A stretch of 64,000 nucleotides of DNA from Sphingobacterium sp. R2 (GTDB taxonomy: Bacteria; Bacteroidota; Bacteroidia; Sphingobacteriales; Sphingobacteriaceae): positions 3,534,001 to 3,598,000 of the forward strand of contig NZ_CP142884.1 in assembly GCF_040760075.1 (NCBI RefSeq), written 5' to 3'. Both the position numbers and the translations under genes were made by a program. Positions 9,820-19,696 of the stretch are shown piece after piece. The notes under the pieces were generated by a model. It was not told the origin of the DNA. It did no database searches and saw only the letters and a list, made by a program, of their open reading frames with translations. Numbering within the stretch: the stretch's first letter is position 1; each line of letters opens with the position of its first letter.

Positions 9820-10141
9820 TTGATTAATGATCGTAAAAACAGCGCCCGTCCAAAGACACTTACTAAGGGAAGGAATGTGCTGTCACATTCGTTTCAATAT
9901 TTTACGGATAGGGGACTTATACGTAGGCAGCGTATTTAGAACATCTCTTGCCTATTAACGGGAGATGCTAACCCAATAAATGACCGATTGTACGGTTAAA
10001 TGGTGGTGCAGCGGGCACCGCTCTAATAAAGCAATGTTGAAATTGCATTATTTTACAGGTTTTATTAGAAATCCATCATCAATTGACATTGCTAAAAATA
10101 AAAGCTAATTTTGAGTAATCAACATGAACTAAGCCATCAGG
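9820..10141. other. Divergent intergenic region
   Basis: These 322 bases hold no gene. The right end carries the sigma-factor promoter at 10083-10113. The left part must contain the promoter of the alcohol dehydrogenase operon, but no TAnnTTTG match was found on the minus strand. Confidence 0.5.
10083..10113 (+). promoter_or_regulatory. Promoter of the ECF sigma operon
   Basis: TTG at 10083-10085, 20 bases, then TAATTTTG at 10106-10113. This fits the Bacteroidota primary-sigma promoter. Transcription would start near 10120, about 20 bases before the ATG at 10142. Confidence 0.7.
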
Positions 10142-10669
10142 ATGAACGTAACGCATGTCAGACAATTGTTTACCCAACTTTATGAGGAAAATTGGGGCAA
10201 GCTGTATGTGCATGTATTCCGCATGTTGGACGACCAAGACGAGGCCCGTGATATTGTGCAGGAAATTTTTACGAATCTCTGGGATCGCATGGAGCGTCTG
10301 GAAATCGTACACTCGTATCAGGCTTATCTTTATCGCTCGGCCCGTAACCTGGTCATTAACCGCATTGCCAGCCAGGATGTGGGTCGGAAATATGAGGCTT
10401 ACCTGGAGCACGCAGCTCCAACATTTGAAGTGATGCCCGACGATCTGTTGCGGGAAAAAGAATTAGCGGAGCAAATTGATCAAGCGATTGAAAAGCTGCC
10501 CCGCAAAATGGCTTTGATCTTCAAAAAAAGCCGTTTCGAGCAACGGAGTTATCGGGAGATCGCTGCAGAACTTGAGATCTCTGAGCAAACAGTCAAAAAG
10601 CAGATTTACAATGCGTTGACGGTTTTGAGAAAAAAAATACGAACTATTTTCATTTTTTTCTACCACTAA
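10142..10669 (+). CDS. ECF RNA polymerase sigma factor (FecI-like)
   Basis: This is a 175-residue sigma-70 family factor of the Bacteroidota expansion type. Region 2 covers residues 8-75 (FRMLDDQDEARDIVQEIF and WDRMERL). Region 4 covers about 115-170 with the helix-turn-helix YREIAAELEISEQTVKKQI. It is followed 44 bases later by a FecR anti-sigma gene and then an STN-bearing SusC. By analogy with FecIRA it should direct transcription of this outer-membrane uptake system when the receptor senses its ligand. Confidence 0.93.
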   Translation: MNVTHVRQLFTQLYEENWGKLYVHVFRMLDDQDEARDIVQEIFTNLWDRMERLEIVHSYQAYLYRSARNLVINRIASQDVGRKYEAYLEHAAPTFEVMPDDLLREKELAEQIDQAIEKLPRKMALIFKKSRFEQRSYREIAAELEISEQTVKKQIYNALTVLRKKIRTIFIFFYH

Positions 10670-10676
10670 ACGCGCA

Positions 10677-10708
10677 CTATCCTGTCTTCTAAACGGTAAA
10701 CAGGATAG
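10677..10708 (+). other. Hairpin between sigma and anti-sigma genes
   Basis: A perfect 9-bp stem (CTATCCTGT at 10677-10685 with ACAGGATAG at 10700-10708) and a 14-base loop fill the gap between the two genes, ending 5 bases before the FecR ATG. There is no T run, so it is not a normal terminator. It may lower FecR translation or stabilise one end of a processed transcript. Confidence 0.5.
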
Positions 10709-10713
10709 CACCT

Positions 10714-11766
10714 ATGAAACAACGCATATCAAAACAATTACTGCAAAAGTACCAGCAGGGCACGTGCAGCGCTGAGGAAATTGCACTTGTCGAAAGTTGG
10801 TACAATCAGCTTAGCAAGACTAATAACGAAAAGGATATCCCGGAGCTTGACCTGGCTGCCGAAGACCGCCATTTCCAACAGCATATTTTTGGTCCGGCAT
10901 TGCAGGCTAATCGCCAGCGCAGCGCTTATTTGAAAGTGGCAGCCAGTATGGTGTTCTTTTTGATGGCAGGCGCGGCGCTATACTTCTTTTCTGGACGCCA
11001 GCAATCGCCACAGCCTTTGCCTTTTAGTGTCGGTCAATTCCAAGCCGATCTGCTGATCGGTAATGAAGTGGTGAGCCTGGACGAAAAAAAGCAGTTTAGC
11101 CCTGCATTAATGCCTCAGCGTCAACGGGATAAGGTCGCGGTGAGAACCAAAAAAGGACAGGAATTCAAGATGGAACTTCCCGATGGTACCACCGTGTGGC
11201 TAAATGCCGACAGTAAGCTGGAAATAGGACCGGGATATGGCGTCAACGAGCGTTCGGTATTCCTGACGGGTGAAGCTTATTTTAAAGTGGCAAAAAATAA
11301 AGCCAAACCTTTTATTGTTCATGTCGGCAACACCAGCATTGAAGCCTTGGGAACCGCTTTCAACGTGAAGTTATACGAAAACGATAGCCAGCTCTTGACC
11401 ACGCAGCTCGACGAGGGGAAAATACGGGTTAGCAATGCGGGGCTTCAGGAGATTCTGCTACCGGGACAGTCGATCGAACTGAATGTGCTGAACGGTGCCT
11501 TCCAGCGAAAGCAGGAAAATACCCAACTGAATGCGGCCAATTGGAAAGATGGTTACTTTGAATTTGACCAGACACCGCTTCCCGAGATTTTGGCCGATCT
11601 GGCGCGTTGGTACAATTTCACCTATAGCCTGGCGCCCGTCTATAAAAATAAAGTCCTTAGCGGAAAAATCAGCAAAAAAGAATCCTTTGCCGAAGTGCTT
11701 AAAATATTACGCTTCGCCGGCATAAACTATACCATTGACAAGGACCGACTCCTACTTATTCCCTAA
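10714..11766 (+). CDS. FecR-family anti-sigma factor
   Basis: This is a 350-residue inner-membrane regulator. Residues 1-70 are cytoplasmic and should bind the sigma factor. A TM helix lies at about 73-92 (VAASMVFFLMAGAALYFF). The periplasmic FecR domain runs about 140-250 (LPDGTTVWLNADSKLEI, then VFLTGEAYFKVAKNK and ALGTAFNVK). A C-terminal DUF4974-type module follows (FDQTPLPEILADLARWYN, then LSGKI). It relays the signal from the STN domain of the SusC-like receptor encoded next. Confidence 0.93.
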   Translation: MKQRISKQLLQKYQQGTCSAEEIALVESWYNQLSKTNNEKDIPELDLAAEDRHFQQHIFGPALQANRQRSAYLKVAASMVFFLMAGAALYFFSGRQQSPQPLPFSVGQFQADLLIGNEVVSLDEKKQFSPALMPQRQRDKVAVRTKKGQEFKMELPDGTTVWLNADSKLEIGPGYGVNERSVFLTGEAYFKVAKNKAKPFIVHVGNTSIEALGTAFNVKLYENDSQLLTTQLDEGKIRVSNAGLQEILLPGQSIELNVLNGAFQRKQENTQLNAANWKDGYFEFDQTPLPEILADLARWYNFTYSLAPVYKNKVLSGKISKKESFAEVLKILRFAGINYTIDKDRLLLIP

Positions 11767-11805
11767 CCGAATACAAAACAAACGAATTTTCAATCTAAAT
11801 ACCCT

Positions 11806-14800
11806 ATGAAACAGTCCGTAAAAACACTGCTATTGATGCTGATGCATGTCAATGGCTATGCCTTTAGCCAGCAGGGAGACAAGGCATCTGACCATGTTCA
11901 ATTTAAACAGCTTGTCAAAGCCATTGAGCAGCGCAGCGATTATCGCTTTGTGTATGATCCCCATGAAATTAACCCCGATCTGCCTTTCGATGTCAATTTA
12001 AACAATGCCAATATCCCCGAGCTACTTAAACAGGCATTCTCGGCTAAGGGCATCCGCTATCAAATCGTCAAAAACACCATCGTGCTCCAGGGGAAGGGGG
12101 TAGCAAAGGCGCTGCAGATGACCGTCTCCGGTCGGGTCAGCAATGCTGCCGGTGCAGCCCTTGAAGGGGTTAGTGTTCGGGTTAAAAACAAGGTAGCCAG
12201 TACTATGACCGATGCCAACGGTCGTTTTAGTTTAAATGGCCTGCAGCAGGATGATATCTTACTTTTGAGTTATGTAGGCTACCGCAGCAAGGAAGTCACA
12301 GTGCCGGCCAAGGGTATTATCGACATCAGTCTCGAGGTAGATCCCGGTAACTTGGATGAGGTGGTGGTTATCGGTTACGGGACGTCTTCGATACGCAAAA
12401 ATACGGGTTCGGTATCTAGCGTCACTAGCCGGGAGATCGAAACACAACCGGTACTAGACCCCTTGGCGGCCTTGCAGGGGCGCGTTGCCGGACTCAATAT
12501 TGCTTCCAATTCGGGCTTGCCGGGCAGCTCTTTTCAGGTGCAGCTCCGGGGTGTCAATTCTTTAAGCAATGGCAGTAGCCCCCTTTACATCATCGACGGT
12601 ATTCCATTTTCGGACGAAAGCATGAATCAGTTTACAGCGGCCAATGGGAACCAAAGCCCGCTCAGTCTGATCAATCCCAAGGATATTGAACGCATCGATG
12701 TGCTTAAAGATGCCGATGCGACAGCCATCTATGGCTCCCGGGGTGGGAATGGAGTTATCCTGATCACAACAAAAAAAGGAAATAAGGGCGGACTTAAAAT
12801 AGATTTTAATGCCAATGTGGGTTCCGGTAAGGCCATCCGCAACCTGAAGATGCTCCATACCGAGCAATATTTGGAAATCCGGAAAGAAGGCTTTAAAAAC
12901 GATAACTGGACAGCGACAGCAGATAATGCACCGGATCTGCTCACTTGGGATCAGTCCGCCTACAGCGACTGGCAAAAGGAGTTTTATGGTGCATCGGCCC
13001 CTTTCTCAACCTATCAGCTGTCATTTTCCGGAGGAAACGAAAATACCCAATACCTGGCCAGTGGCAATTTCAATCGTCAGGGGGATCCCTTGCCCGGCAA
13101 TAAAAATTATCAGCGTGGTGGTGCGTTGTTGAACTTGTCTACGCAATCCAAAGATCAGCGATTTAAACTCAACAGTAGTTTCAACCTCAACCTGGACCGT
13201 AACAATACCGTACCGACAGATATAGCACAGTTTTATAACCTGGCGCCCAATTATCCTTTATATGATGAAAAGGGCGGCTATTATTGGTTCCAACAGAGTT
13301 TACAGAATCCCGCCGCCTATATGGAGCGCTCGAGTGTTTCGAAATCAAAATCCCTACTGGCCAACTTTTCTGCCGAATATGCGATATTACCTGAGCTGGT
13401 CGCAAAAGTCAATGTGGGCTACAACCTCAAAAGCATGGACCAGACGCGCTTGCTGCCCAATGCGGGATTTAATCCATTGACGAGCACGGGTTCCATGGCC
13501 TCTTACGGCAATTCGGATTATCAGTCCTATATCGTTGAGCCACAAATAAATTACAGCAAAACCTTTGGTAAACATGATTTTAAACTGCTTTTGGGGGGGA
13601 CCTGGCAGCAAAGGGTCAGCGAAGGGAAGTACTTCGATGGCAGCAGTTATCCGAGTGATTCGCAGCTAAACAATATCGGCGCTGCAGGTATCCTTGTGAA
13701 CCGCAACAATCAGTATGCCGATTACCGTTACCAGTCTGCATTTGGCAGGATCAATTATGCCTATGCCGACAAATATCTGTTAAATTTCAGCTACCGAAGG
13801 GATGGCTCTTCCCGCTTTGGGCCCAACAATAAGTACGGTAATTTTGGGTCGATCGGGGCAGCCTGGATTTTCAGCAGCGAAGAATTTCTCCAGGATCAGT
13901 CTATCGTGAGCTTCGGGAAGCTTCGTGCGAGTTGGGGAGTGACGGGCAACGACCAGATCGGCGATTACCAGTACCTGGATACCTGGGGCACAGGCTTTGC
14001 CTACCAAGGCATCACGGGGCTTTATCCAACACGGGTGTTTAATCCCAATTTTGGATGGGAAGAAATTAAAAAGAAAGAACTGGGGCTCGACCTGGGTTTT
14101 TTCAGGGACCGTATTTTCCTAACGGTCAATTATTACAACAATAGATCGGATAATCAGCTGATCAATATCGTGCTCGCACCGCAGACGGGCTATAATTCGT
14201 ATTTTGGTAATACCCCCGCACTGATTGAAAATAAAGGCTTGGAGTTAGAGCTGAGCAGTGTGAATATCCAGAAGGAAAAGTTCAGCTGGAAAACCAATTT
14301 CAATATCACTTTCCCTTCCAATACGCTGCTGGAATATCCCGGGCTGGCGAGTAGCAGTGATGCGAGGCGATACATCATTGGCGAGTCCACACGTATCGTC
14401 CGCGGATTTCAGTTTACGGGAGTGGATTCGCAAACCGGGGTTGCCCAATTCCGGGATGTGGATGGTGATGGGAAAATCAGTGATTTCAATGATTATGTAA
14501 CCTTGGGCTCGCTGCTGCCCAAGTACTATGGTGGTATCGGCAACAATCTAAGTTATGGCAATGTGAGCCTTGGATTCTTATTTCAGTTTGTCAAACAGGA
14601 GGGACCATCCATTGGATATGGCCCACAGGCAACGACCATTGGCGGATTGGGCAACCTGGATGAATATGTGTTAAACCGTTGGCAGCAGCCCGGAGATGTG
14701 ACAGATGTACCACGCGCCACAGCCAATAGCGCCAACGAAGCTAACCTGGCTTACCGCAATTACTACCGCTATTCTTCGGCCGTATGGGACGATGCTTCTT

Positions 14801-15051
14801 TTATCCGCCTAAAAAATGTATCGCTCAGTTACGATATCTCCAAATGGGCAAAGAAGATCAATATGAGCCGCGCTGTGGTACAGTTCAATGCCCAGAACCT
14901 CTTTACCTGGACAAGCTTCAGAGGTATGGATCCCGAGATGCCTGGTTTTGACCGCACTTATGTTTCGGATGTCAATCCGTTTGGTTCGGTGCGGAACAGC
15001 GCCACACCATCCATGCGTACCTATACCTTTGCGGTTCAGCTCACTTTTTAA
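11806..15051 (+). CDS. SusC/RagA TonB-dependent receptor with STN signalling domain
   Basis: This is a 1081-residue outer-membrane transporter. A signal peptide is followed by an STN domain at about residues 30-100 (YRFVYDPHEI, then LLKQAFSAKGIRYQI), which contacts the anti-sigma factor. A carboxypeptidase-regulatory-like beta domain follows at 104-180, then the linker LDEVVVIGYGT, the plug (PLYIIDGIPF, then IERIDVLKDADATAIYGSRG), and a beta barrel to the terminal aromatic residue. It imports a ligand bound by the SusD partner, powered by TonB. The ligand is unknown: no glycosidase is encoded here, and the linked thioredoxin-like gene suggests something other than a plain glycan. Confidence 0.94.
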   Translation: MKQSVKTLLLMLMHVNGYAFSQQGDKASDHVQFKQLVKAIEQRSDYRFVYDPHEINPDLPFDVNLNNANIPELLKQAFSAKGIRYQIVKNTIVLQGKGVAKALQMTVSGRVSNAAGAALEGVSVRVKNKVASTMTDANGRFSLNGLQQDDILLLSYVGYRSKEVTVPAKGIIDISLEVDPGNLDEVVVIGYGTSSIRKNTGSVSSVTSREIETQPVLDPLAALQGRVAGLNIASNSGLPGSSFQVQLRGVNSLSNGSSPLYIIDGIPFSDESMNQFTAANGNQSPLSLINPKDIERIDVLKDADATAIYGSRGGNGVILITTKKGNKGGLKIDFNANVGSGKAIRNLKMLHTEQYLEIRKEGFKNDNWTATADNAPDLLTWDQSAYSDWQKEFYGASAPFSTYQLSFSGGNENTQYLASGNFNRQGDPLPGNKNYQRGGALLNLSTQSKDQRFKLNSSFNLNLDRNNTVPTDIAQFYNLAPNYPLYDEKGGYYWFQQSLQNPAAYMERSSVSKSKSLLANFSAEYAILPELVAKVNVGYNLKSMDQTRLLPNAGFNPLTSTGSMASYGNSDYQSYIVEPQINYSKTFGKHDFKLLLGGTWQQRVSEGKYFDGSSYPSDSQLNNIGAAGILVNRNNQYADYRYQSAFGRINYAYADKYLLNFSYRRDGSSRFGPNNKYGNFGSIGAAWIFSSEEFLQDQSIVSFGKLRASWGVTGNDQIGDYQYLDTWGTGFAYQGITGLYPTRVFNPNFGWEEIKKKELGLDLGFFRDRIFLTVNYYNNRSDNQLINIVLAPQTGYNSYFGNTPALIENKGLELELSSVNIQKEKFSWKTNFNITFPSNTLLEYPGLASSSDARRYIIGESTRIVRGFQFTGVDSQTGVAQFRDVDGDGKISDFNDYVTLGSLLPKYYGGIGNNLSYGNVSLGFLFQFVKQEGPSIGYGPQATTIGGLGNLDEYVLNRWQQPGDVTDVPRATANSANEANLAYRNYYRYSSAVWDDASFIRLKNVSLSYDISKWAKKINMSRAVVQFNAQNLFTWTSFRGMDPEMPGFDRTYVSDVNPFGSVRNSATPSMRTYTFAVQLTF

Positions 15052-15077
15052 TGATCATAACACTAAAGACTTATACC

Positions 15078-16442
15078 ATGAACAAATATATCATCTACAG
15101 CCTTTTTGCGACACCACTGCTTAACATCTCCTGCAATAAATTTCTGGCCGTGGACCCACCCAAGACGGAAGTGGCAGCAGCGTCGGCTTTCAGTGACGAA
15201 AAGACGGCCACAGCAACCGTGGGCGGACTCTATACCAGTATGAACAACTACAATAACCAGTTTGCCAGTGGACTGATGACTATTTTACTGTCCAGCCTGG
15301 CCGACGATTATAACTCAGCCTTTACAAGCTACGATGAATACAAATTCAATAAACTGAGCCCGGCAACCTCTTACCTTGATCGACTCTGGTCGCAACCTTA
15401 TAGCTATATCAATCACAGCAATAAGATTATCGAGGGCGTTGAAGCCTCGGCGCTCAGCAGTACGGTAAAGGCACAGCTATCGGCCGAGGCCCGTTTTACG
15501 CGGGTATTCAATTACTTTTACCTGAGTAACCTCTTCAATAAAGTGCCCTTGATCACCGATACCAAGGATCTGGAAGCCAACAACCGAAAAGGTCCTGCCT
15601 CCAGGGAAGAGCTTTACGCGTTTATGGTAGACGATCTGCAGAAAGCTGCTGTGGATATTGCGGATGCCTATCAGGGCAATGAGCGTACCCGCCCTAATAG
15701 AAAAGCAGTTGACGCGCTATTGGCCAGGGTATATCTGTATCATGCCGACTGGGCCAATGCCGAAGCGATGGCCGACAAAGTCATTGCTGATAATCGGTAT
15801 GAACTGTCGCGGGACCTCAATACAGTTTTTTTGAAAACGAGCAAAGAAGCGATCTGGCAACTGCAGACGGTAAATCTTTCCACTGCCGGGGTCAACACCT
15901 GGGAAGGCTTCAGCATCGTTCCGGCAGTAGCTACAGCAAGGAGTTACTATCAGGTGTATGATGCCACGGTAGCGGCCTATGAGGAGAACGATTTACGTAA
16001 AGCGATGTGGTTAAAGCCTTATGTGGTAAGTAATAAGACGCTTTATATGCCGTATAAGTATAAGGTGCGCACAGGTGCACCTGTGACCGAATACAATACC
16101 GTGCTACGCCTTGCCGAACAGTACTTGATCCGTGCTGAAGCGCGGCTCAATCAAAATAAGTTGCAGGCAGCACTAGAGGATATCAATAAGATCCGTGAAC
16201 GTGCCGGCCTCGCTGCGCTGCCACAAACGATGGACAAGGCGGGCATTGCCCTGGCGCTCGAAAAGGAGCGTCAGCTAGAACTGCTCGGGGAATGGGGCCA
16301 CCGTTGGTTTGATCTGGTGCGCACAAACAGGGCCCTGCCTGTACTTTCAAAGGTCAAAACAGACTTTAGCGAAAGCGATACCAAAATACCGATCGCCAGT
16401 ACTATTTTAATCACCAATGCTAACCTCCAACAGAATGATTAA
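15078..16442 (+). CDS. SusD/RagB-family outer-membrane lipoprotein
   Basis: This is a 454-residue SusD-like protein that caps the SusC channel and binds the ligand at the cell surface. The type II signal peptide ends in LLNISC at residue 19. TPR-like helices and the usual C-terminal segment (NTVLRLAEQYLIRAEARLNQNK, split here, then ALEKERQLELLGEWGHRWFDLVR) are clear. The ATG at 15078 starts the signal peptide; the longer in-frame start at 15051 overlaps the SusC stop. The last codons overlap the next gene by 8 bases, so translation is probably coupled. Confidence 0.92.
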   Translation: MNKYIIYSLFATPLLNISCNKFLAVDPPKTEVAAASAFSDEKTATATVGGLYTSMNNYNNQFASGLMTILLSSLADDYNSAFTSYDEYKFNKLSPATSYLDRLWSQPYSYINHSNKIIEGVEASALSSTVKAQLSAEARFTRVFNYFYLSNLFNKVPLITDTKDLEANNRKGPASREELYAFMVDDLQKAAVDIADAYQGNERTRPNRKAVDALLARVYLYHADWANAEAMADKVIADNRYELSRDLNTVFLKTSKEAIWQLQTVNLSTAGVNTWEGFSIVPAVATARSYYQVYDATVAAYEENDLRKAMWLKPYVVSNKTLYMPYKYKVRTGAPVTEYNTVLRLAEQYLIRAEARLNQNKLQAALEDINKIRERAGLAALPQTMDKAGIALALEKERQLELLGEWGHRWFDLVRTNRALPVLSKVKTDFSESDTKIPIASTILITNANLQQND

Positions 16443-18350
16443 GCTATTCAAATACGCATTGCTGCTGTGTCTGCTAGAAGTAAACCTGCTGTTGCAGGCA
16501 CAAGTGAGTATTTTGCCGCACAAAGCAACGGCCGGTGATACCGTGACCATCAGCTTTGATCCAAGTAAATCTGCTGCTTCCCAGACGGAGGGGCCCTATT
16601 TCGTGGATTTCAACTATTCAAATTTTTACGAATTTCCGAGCCGCATGCCCATGCAACAAGAGGGTGGAATCTGGCGGGTGCGTTTTAAACTGCCTGCCTA
16701 CGCCAACTTTTCCTGCTTTACGATCGCCGACAGAGAAAAGAAATTTGTACAGCGGGCAAGCGATAGCAGTCAATATGAGATCTACGTCTATAAGCAGGGG
16801 AAACTGATCGCCGGCAATTACCTTGGGAAATCCTACAGTGTACCGGTTCAGGATAAAACCTCAGATCATATCTTAGCTACCCAGGAACATTATCTCAAAA
16901 AAGAGCTGAGTCTGTATCCCGACAATTACGAGGCACAGCTCCGACTGATTGTGCTACAGATGAAAAACGCTGGTCCGGCCCAGCAGGAGCGGCTGTTGCA
17001 AAAGGGCTTGGCGGTGGTGGAACAAAAATTTAGAAGCAATCCGCTCTTTGAAGGGAACCTCAACAAGGTTACGATGGGCTATCTGATACTCGGGCAGAAC
17101 CAAAAAGTGGATTCAATCCGTCAGGTTGTGATCAACGAGTTTCCCAACAAGAAGATCGGGATATCTTACCGGCTTAATCAGCTGTTCCGTGAGCAAGACT
17201 CCGCCAAGGTCGTGGCGCAGATAGGGCAGCTTCTTTCCCGCAAGACGGCCGAAAACGAGGCGGCTTATGGCAGCGCATACGACTATCTTTTTAGCTACTA
17301 TGTACGGCATGGCGACAGCATAGAGGCCAAGAAATACCTGCCGCTGATTACACGTTGGGAGCAGGATCCCTATAAATGGCGTGCATACAATCAGTATGTG
17401 CAGCTGCTCTTAGATCATAAGCTGATGCTGCAGGAGGCATCCAAACTCAATCTATATCTACTCGACAGTGTTGCGGCCTATCCGGTAAGTTTAATACGCT
17501 ATTTCCCCGAAACGGGCTATCTGGTGGCCCACGATCCCAGCAAGGCGGATAAGCTTACTGCGGTAAAAGCAGAAATTATGGCCAATCAGGGACTTATCCT
17601 TGCGCAGTTAAACCAGCCCGTAGCGGCCCGTGACTGGTTTACTAAAAGTATCCCTACACTCAAATCGGCAGCATTGCTCCGCGCAGTGGCCATGCAGTAT
17701 CAGCAGTGGAATGATCCAAACAGTGCAATACCCGCTTGGAGGCAGCCTATCGTTATGCTCCTTTTGATGCGACGACGCGTGAACTTCTCGACAAAGCGAT
17801 CATCAAAAACGGAATGGACAATGCTGCCGCACGGCAGGCTTATTTTAGCAAGCTTGACAAGCAATGGAAACAAGGGTATTACCAAGAGTTTCAAAAGATC
17901 ATCGGCAGTACGCCATTTCCAGAAGATGCCAGTATCCTTGATATGGACAGGAAACCTTTGCACAAAGCAGATCTAAAGGACAAGATTGTCATCATTGATT
18001 TTTGGGCCACTTGGTGCAAGCCCTGCATCGCCTCATTTCCCTATTTGCATCAGGTATACAAAAAATATGCGGATGATCCGCAGGTGAAGTTCGTTGTACT
18101 CAATTCGGGCAGTGGAAACAGCTGGGACGATGCCTACAAATGGGCAAAGGCCAATCCTGAATTTGACTTTCCATTTTATTACAATCAGGATAAAAAGCTC
18201 AGTAGCAAGCTGGATATCACATCCATTCCGACAACATTGATCCTGGACAAAAAGGGGGACATCCGCTTTCGAAAGGTGGGATTTGAAGGAGAGAAGCTAC
18301 TGCAGAGCCTCGATGCCATGATCGAATACCTCAAAGAATTGGAGGAATAA
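16435..18350 (+). pseudogene. TlpA/thioredoxin-domain protein, disrupted by a frameshift
   Basis: Two frames together make one 638-residue protein. Frame one (from 16435) has a signal peptide, a beta-sandwich region and a long helical repeat region. It should continue at 17736 in a second frame starting LEAAYRYAPFDATTRE, which carries the thioredoxin domain with active-site WCKPC (Cys codons at 18015 and 18024) and the cis-Pro segment ITSIPTT. Adding one base near 17735 restores a single frame. As read, frame one runs off into 81 nonsense residues and stops at 17976. Such proteins are often found at the end of Bacteroidota FecI-FecR-SusCD operons and are thought to act as periplasmic thiol reductases. 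It could be a true mutation or a sequencing error; 17736-18350 might still make a signal-less fragment. Confidence 0.85.
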
Positions 18351-18737
18351 ATAGATGAAGTTGAAGCAAGCGAATTACTAGACTGCTCACATAACTTATA
18401 AACGCGTAAAGATCATGATGCACGGAATGTATAAAGCGCCAAAACGATAGGAACTTTTGGCGGTTATTTTTTAGCGATCTATTTGGGTGTAAGATTTGAA
18501 AGTACATTATTCACTGTGTATTGCTTTTGTTACACTTAGTGTGTTTTTTGTATAAAAAATAATTTCAGTATTTATACGTTTTTTTTGCTTTTAAAATACT
18601 GTTGACGGTATTATTTTGCGGCATTTAACAATTTATTAATTCAAAAATCCTTCAATTGGTATTTAGTTTGATGTAAATTAGATACATACGGTCATGGAGA
18701 GACCGCAATATTTATTTTAAACTTAAAACCAAAAGTT
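18351..18737. other. Intergenic region: terminator and T6SS leader
   Basis: The left part holds the terminator at 18437-18472. The right part is AT-rich and must contain the promoter for the Hcp genes. Only 7-of-8 matches to TAnnTTTG are seen (18611-18618 and 18663-18670), none with a good -33 partner. A small leader hairpin (CGGTC at 18689-18693 with GACCG at 18701-18705) precedes the tssD ATG by about 30 bases. Confidence 0.5.
18437..18472 (+). terminator. Rho-independent terminator of the SusCD operon
   Basis: An 8-bp perfect stem (CGCCAAAA at 18437-18444 with TTTTGGCG at 18455-18462, loop of 10) is followed by GTTATTTTTT. It separates the uptake operon from the T6SS locus. Confidence 0.75.
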
Positions 18738-19133
18738 ATGGCTTTCAAAGCAAGACTTCAGTTTTCAGGCAACGAATATGACGTGCTGAATGCTGACTAC
18801 TCCTTCACCCGCGACGTCGATTCAAAGGGACGTCCTTCATCTTCAGTTTATGGTGGTACAATCAATGTCGAAGTAGAATCTACAGAAGATACTTCCGTCA
18901 TCGAAGCTATGGTCAACAACCAATATAAGCCTATTGCCGGTACATTGCTGATCAAAAAACCAGACGAAGATGCCAAAATGAAAGAAATCAGATTTGAAGA
19001 TGGTTACATTATTCGCTACGAGGAAGGAATCAACATAGTAGGATCGCATGCAATGACCTACAAATTTGTGATTTCTGCGCGCTCCATCAGCATTGGTGAA
19101 GCGACAAGCGAACAAGACTGGCCAAAAGCGTAA
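18738..19133 (+). CDS. tssD: T6SS tube protein TssD (Hcp), copy 1
   Basis: This is a 131-residue Hcp-like protein of the Bacteroidota TssD family. It forms hexameric rings that stack into the inner tube thrown out by the contracting sheath. Typical parts are MAFKARLQFSGNEYDVL, DVDSKGRPSSSVYGG, ESTEDTSVIEAMVNNQYK and the terminal DWPKA. There is no signal peptide, as expected. It heads the T6SS locus and is followed 82 bases later by a paralogue. Confidence 0.95.
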   Translation: MAFKARLQFSGNEYDVLNADYSFTRDVDSKGRPSSSVYGGTINVEVESTEDTSVIEAMVNNQYKPIAGTLLIKKPDEDAKMKEIRFEDGYIIRYEEGINIVGSHAMTYKFVISARSISIGEATSEQDWPKA

Positions 19134-19215
19134 CCCTTACAAACATCCGGAGGTGTATTGATAAGGCACGCTTAGGTAAGTAAAATTAAATTTTAAACCA
19201 TTAAAAATTACGATT

Positions 19216-19611
19216 ATGTCATTTAAAACAAGATTAACATTAGGAAGTAAGGAATACGATGTGATCCAGTGCAGGTTTTCCCTGCACCGTGATGTGGACT
19301 CTAAAGGGCGTCCGTCATCGTCTGTATATGGCGGTACAATTACGGTTGAGGTCGAATCGACCGAAGATACCTCGGTCATTGAAGCGATGGTAAACAATCA
19401 GTATAAAACTGTAAACGGCAAGATCACGTTTAAAAAGAGTGAGGAAGATGCGACTATGAAAGAACTCAAATTTCAGGACGCCTATATCATCCAATACAAT
19501 GAAGGAATTTCGGTCACCAACGATAAACCCATGACACTATCCCTGGTATTGTCATCGCGGGTGCTGGAAATGCAAAATGCATCACTGGAAAATGATTGGC
19601 CTAAGGCTTAA
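19216..19611 (+). CDS. tssD: T6SS tube protein TssD (Hcp), copy 2
   Basis: This is a second 131-residue Hcp. The block DVDSKGRPSSSVYGG and the block VEVESTEDTSVIEAMVNNQY are the same as in copy 1, while the rest differs at many positions (for example LGSKEYDVIQCRFSLH). The two could form mixed or alternative tubes, or carry different small effectors in the lumen. A strong terminator follows, which should keep Hcp expression above that of VgrG. Confidence 0.95.
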   Translation: MSFKTRLTLGSKEYDVIQCRFSLHRDVDSKGRPSSSVYGGTITVEVESTEDTSVIEAMVNNQYKTVNGKITFKKSEEDATMKELKFQDAYIIQYNEGISVTNDKPMTLSLVLSSRVLEMQNASLENDWPKA

Positions 19612-19637
19612 AAGCTGAAATAGACCATGAAATTTGG

Positions 19638-19672
19638 AAAGACGGTCTATCGCAGGAAAGACCGTCTTTTTT
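19638..19672 (+). terminator. Terminator or attenuator between hcp and vgrG
   Basis: An 11-bp stem (19638-19648 with 19659-19669, loop of 10) is followed by a run of T ending at 19672. An overlapping 7-bp alternative stem (ATAGACC at 19620-19626 with GGTCTAT at 19644-19650) would use part of the same arm. Confidence 0.78.
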
Positions 19673-19696
19673 GTAAACTCTATGAACAGCTAATTT

